Below, piece by piece: positions 3,958 to 5,095 of a stretch of DNA of 5,095 bases. A model generated the notes under the pieces. That model had not been told where the DNA came from. It ran no database searches and saw only the letters and a program-made list of their open reading frames with translations. Each line of letters begins with the position of its first letter. Position 1 is the first letter of the stretch. This DNA is from UBA5862 sp002408105. Lineage in GTDB: Bacteria > Pseudomonadota > Gammaproteobacteria > Pseudomonadales > UBA5862. The DNA lies in the NCBI GenBank assembly GCA_034189125.1, contig JAXHVB010000030.1, forward strand, positions 1 through 5,095. The letters run 5' to 3'. A program made the translations under genes and the position numbers.

Positions 3958-5095
3958 ATGGCATACTCCTACACCGAAAAGCAGCGCATCCGCAAGGAAT
4001 TCGGGAATCTCCGGCGGGTGATGGAAGTTCCCTATTTGCTCGCCATCCAAGTGGACTCCTACCGCAGTTTCTTGCAGGCTGAGGTCGCGCCGTCCGAGCG
4101 GCTGGAAGAAGGCCTGCATGCAGCCTTTAAGTCGGTCTTTCCGATCGCCAGCTACTCGGGCAACTCCGCCCTGGAATACGTTTCCTATGAACTCGGCGAA
4201 CCGCCATTCGATGTGAATGAATGTCAGTTGCGTGGGGTCACCTACGCGGTTCCGCTGCGGGTTAAGGTGCGGCTGATTATTTACGACAGGGAGTCGAGCC
4301 AAAAGGCCATCAAGGACATCAAGGAGCAAGAAGTTTACATGGGCGAAATCCCGCTCATGACCGAGAACGGCACCTTTGTCATCAATGGCACCGAACGGGT
4401 CATCGTTTCCCAGTTGCACCGCTCTCCGGGGGTGTTCTTTGATCACGACAAAGGGAAGACGCACTCATCCGGGAAGCTGCTCTACAACGCTCGGGTAATT
4501 CCCTACCGTGGTTCCTGGCTCGATTTCGAGTTTGATCCGAAAGACCTGGTGTATGTCCGCATCGACAGGCGTCGCAAGCTGTACGCAACCGTGCTGCTGC
4601 GCGCGTTGGGGTACGACTCGGAAGAGATTCTTCAGCTGTTTTTCGAGACGGACCGGTTTCGTGTTGACGGTGAGAACTATGTCCTCGAGCTGCCGGACCC
4701 CTCGCGCTTGCGCGGAGAATCCGCAGGCTTCGACATCGTAGACGAGCAAGGCAAGGTCATCGTCGAACAGCAGCGGCGCATCACGGGTCGGCACATTCGA
4801 CAAATCGAAAAGGCAAAGATTCGCGAATTGCCGGTGCCGGTGGATTACCTCATTGGCCATGTCCTGGCCACCGACATTGTCGCGGAGGAAACCGGCGAGT
4901 TGCTGTGCCCCTGCAATGCGGTTCTGACCGAGGAGTTGCTGGATAAGCTCCGCGAGCACGGGGTTCAGCACATCGACGTGCTGTACACCAACGACATCGA
5001 TCGCGGCAGCTACCTGTCCGACACTTTGCGCCTGGACACCACCCAATCCCAGTTGGACGCATCATGCGGTAAATTTCCACCAACGCGTCCAACTG
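3958..5095 (+). CDS. rpoB: DNA-directed RNA polymerase subunit beta, N-terminal part (3' truncated; last codons rearranged)
   Basis: RpoB is the beta subunit of RNA polymerase and forms one jaw of the active-site cleft. The frame runs open from ATG 3958 to the window end, about 379 codons of an expected 1340 or so. The start MAYSYTEKQRIRKEFG is typical. Protrusion and lobe regions follow, with IKEQEVYMGEIPLMTENGTF, INGTERVIVSQLHRSPGVFF (the region of the N-terminal rifampicin cluster), YRGSWLDFEFDPKD and RRITGRHIRQIEK. The Shine-Dalgarno is weak (GGGATAGG at 3947-3954). The family match stops at QLDA near codon 368. The next residues SCGKFPPTRPT are not RpoB, whereas the opposite strand there reads DALVEIYRMMRP, the expected continuation. 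The rpoB reading is therefore reliable only to about 5060. The rifampicin main cluster and catalytic residues are outside the window. Confidence 0.96.
   Translation, partial: MAYSYTEKQRIRKEFGNLRRVMEVPYLLAIQVDSYRSFLQAEVAPSERLEEGLHAAFKSVFPIASYSGNSALEYVSYELGEPPFDVNECQLRGVTYAVPLRVKVRLIIYDRESSQKAIKDIKEQEVYMGEIPLMTENGTFVINGTERVIVSQLHRSPGVFFDHDKGKTHSSGKLLYNARVIPYRGSWLDFEFDPKDLVYVRIDRRRKLYATVLLRALGYDSEEILQLFFETDRFRVDGENYVLELPDPSRLRGESAGFDIVDEQGKVIVEQQRRITGRHIRQIEKAKIRELPVPVDYLIGHVLATDIVAEETGELLCPCNAVLTEELLDKLREHGVQHIDVLYTNDIDRGSYLSDTLRLDTTQSQLDASCGKFPPTRPT
5050..5095. repeat. 11-bp perfect inverted repeats flanking 24 inverted bases in rpoB
   Basis: CAGTTGGACGC at 5050-5060 and GCGTCCAACTG at 5085-5095 are exact reverse complements. 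The 24 bp between them (5061-5084) run opposite to the expected rpoB orientation: replacing them by their reverse complement gives QLDALVEIYRMMRPT in frame with the upstream gene. Because 24 is a multiple of three, both orientations keep the frame open. The pattern matches a fold-back chimera or misassembly at a contig end, since only GGACGC and GCGTCC need be native to prime it. A real invertible segment in an essential gene is a much less likely alternative. Confidence 0.85.

Noticed and set aside
3934..5046. Minus-strand open frames opposite rpoB (3934-4464 and 4465-5046)
   Set aside because: They are shadow frames of rpoB without recognisable domains. Only the RpoB-like stretch at 5053-5092 on the minus strand is meaningful, and it is explained by the inversion.

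Overview
The window is a stretch of the conserved bacterial transcription and translation cluster, in the order tuf (3' end) - tRNA-Trp(CCA) - secE - nusG - rplK - rplA - rplJ - rplL - rpoB (5' part). All genes are on the + strand. The gene order, the tRNA-Trp between tuf and secE, and the protein sequences (SecE with three predicted membrane helices, L7/L12, RpoB) point to a gammaproteobacterium. A Chromatiales/Ectothiorhodospiraceae-like lineage is only a guess. No mobile element, CRISPR array, accessory gene or foreign-looking insert is visible.

Layout. Positions 1-117 hold the end of EF-Tu. Positions 118-204 are a spacer with no convincing promoter or terminator. Positions 205-280 are a complete tRNA-Trp with encoded CCA. 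A strong hairpin (291-319) lies just before secE (330-701), and nusG (708-1241) follows with its Shine-Dalgarno overlapping the secE stop. The 105-nt nusG-rplK gap holds a possible extended -10 promoter and a likely L1-binding leader. rplK (1347-1778) and rplA (1779-2474) abut exactly. The 274-nt rplA-rplJ gap is a structured L10 leader: an 11-bp outer stem, nested helices and a kink-turn-like core. rplJ (2749-3279) and rplL (3325-3708) follow. The 249-nt rplL-rpoB gap contains a 17-bp hairpin and several smaller ones, in the place where E. coli has an attenuator and an RNase III site. rpoB begins at 3958 and runs off the end.

The genes form coordinated units. NusG and the RNA polymerase beta subunit make and modify the elongation complex. 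L11, L1, L10 and L7/L12 build the L1 stalk and the GTPase-associated centre, where EF-Tu acts. SecE is part of the protein-export channel. By analogy with E. coli, L1 would repress rplKA, L10-(L12)4 would repress rplJL, and the rplL-rpoB gap would tune RpoB relative to L12.

The one real anomaly is at the right end. Two 11-bp inverted repeats (5050-5060 and 5085-5095) flank 24 bp that are inverted relative to the expected rpoB sequence. Reading the reverse complement of the 24 bp restores a normal RpoB sequence. A fold-back chimera or assembly error at a contig end is the likeliest explanation. I found no evidence for a new biological system here.
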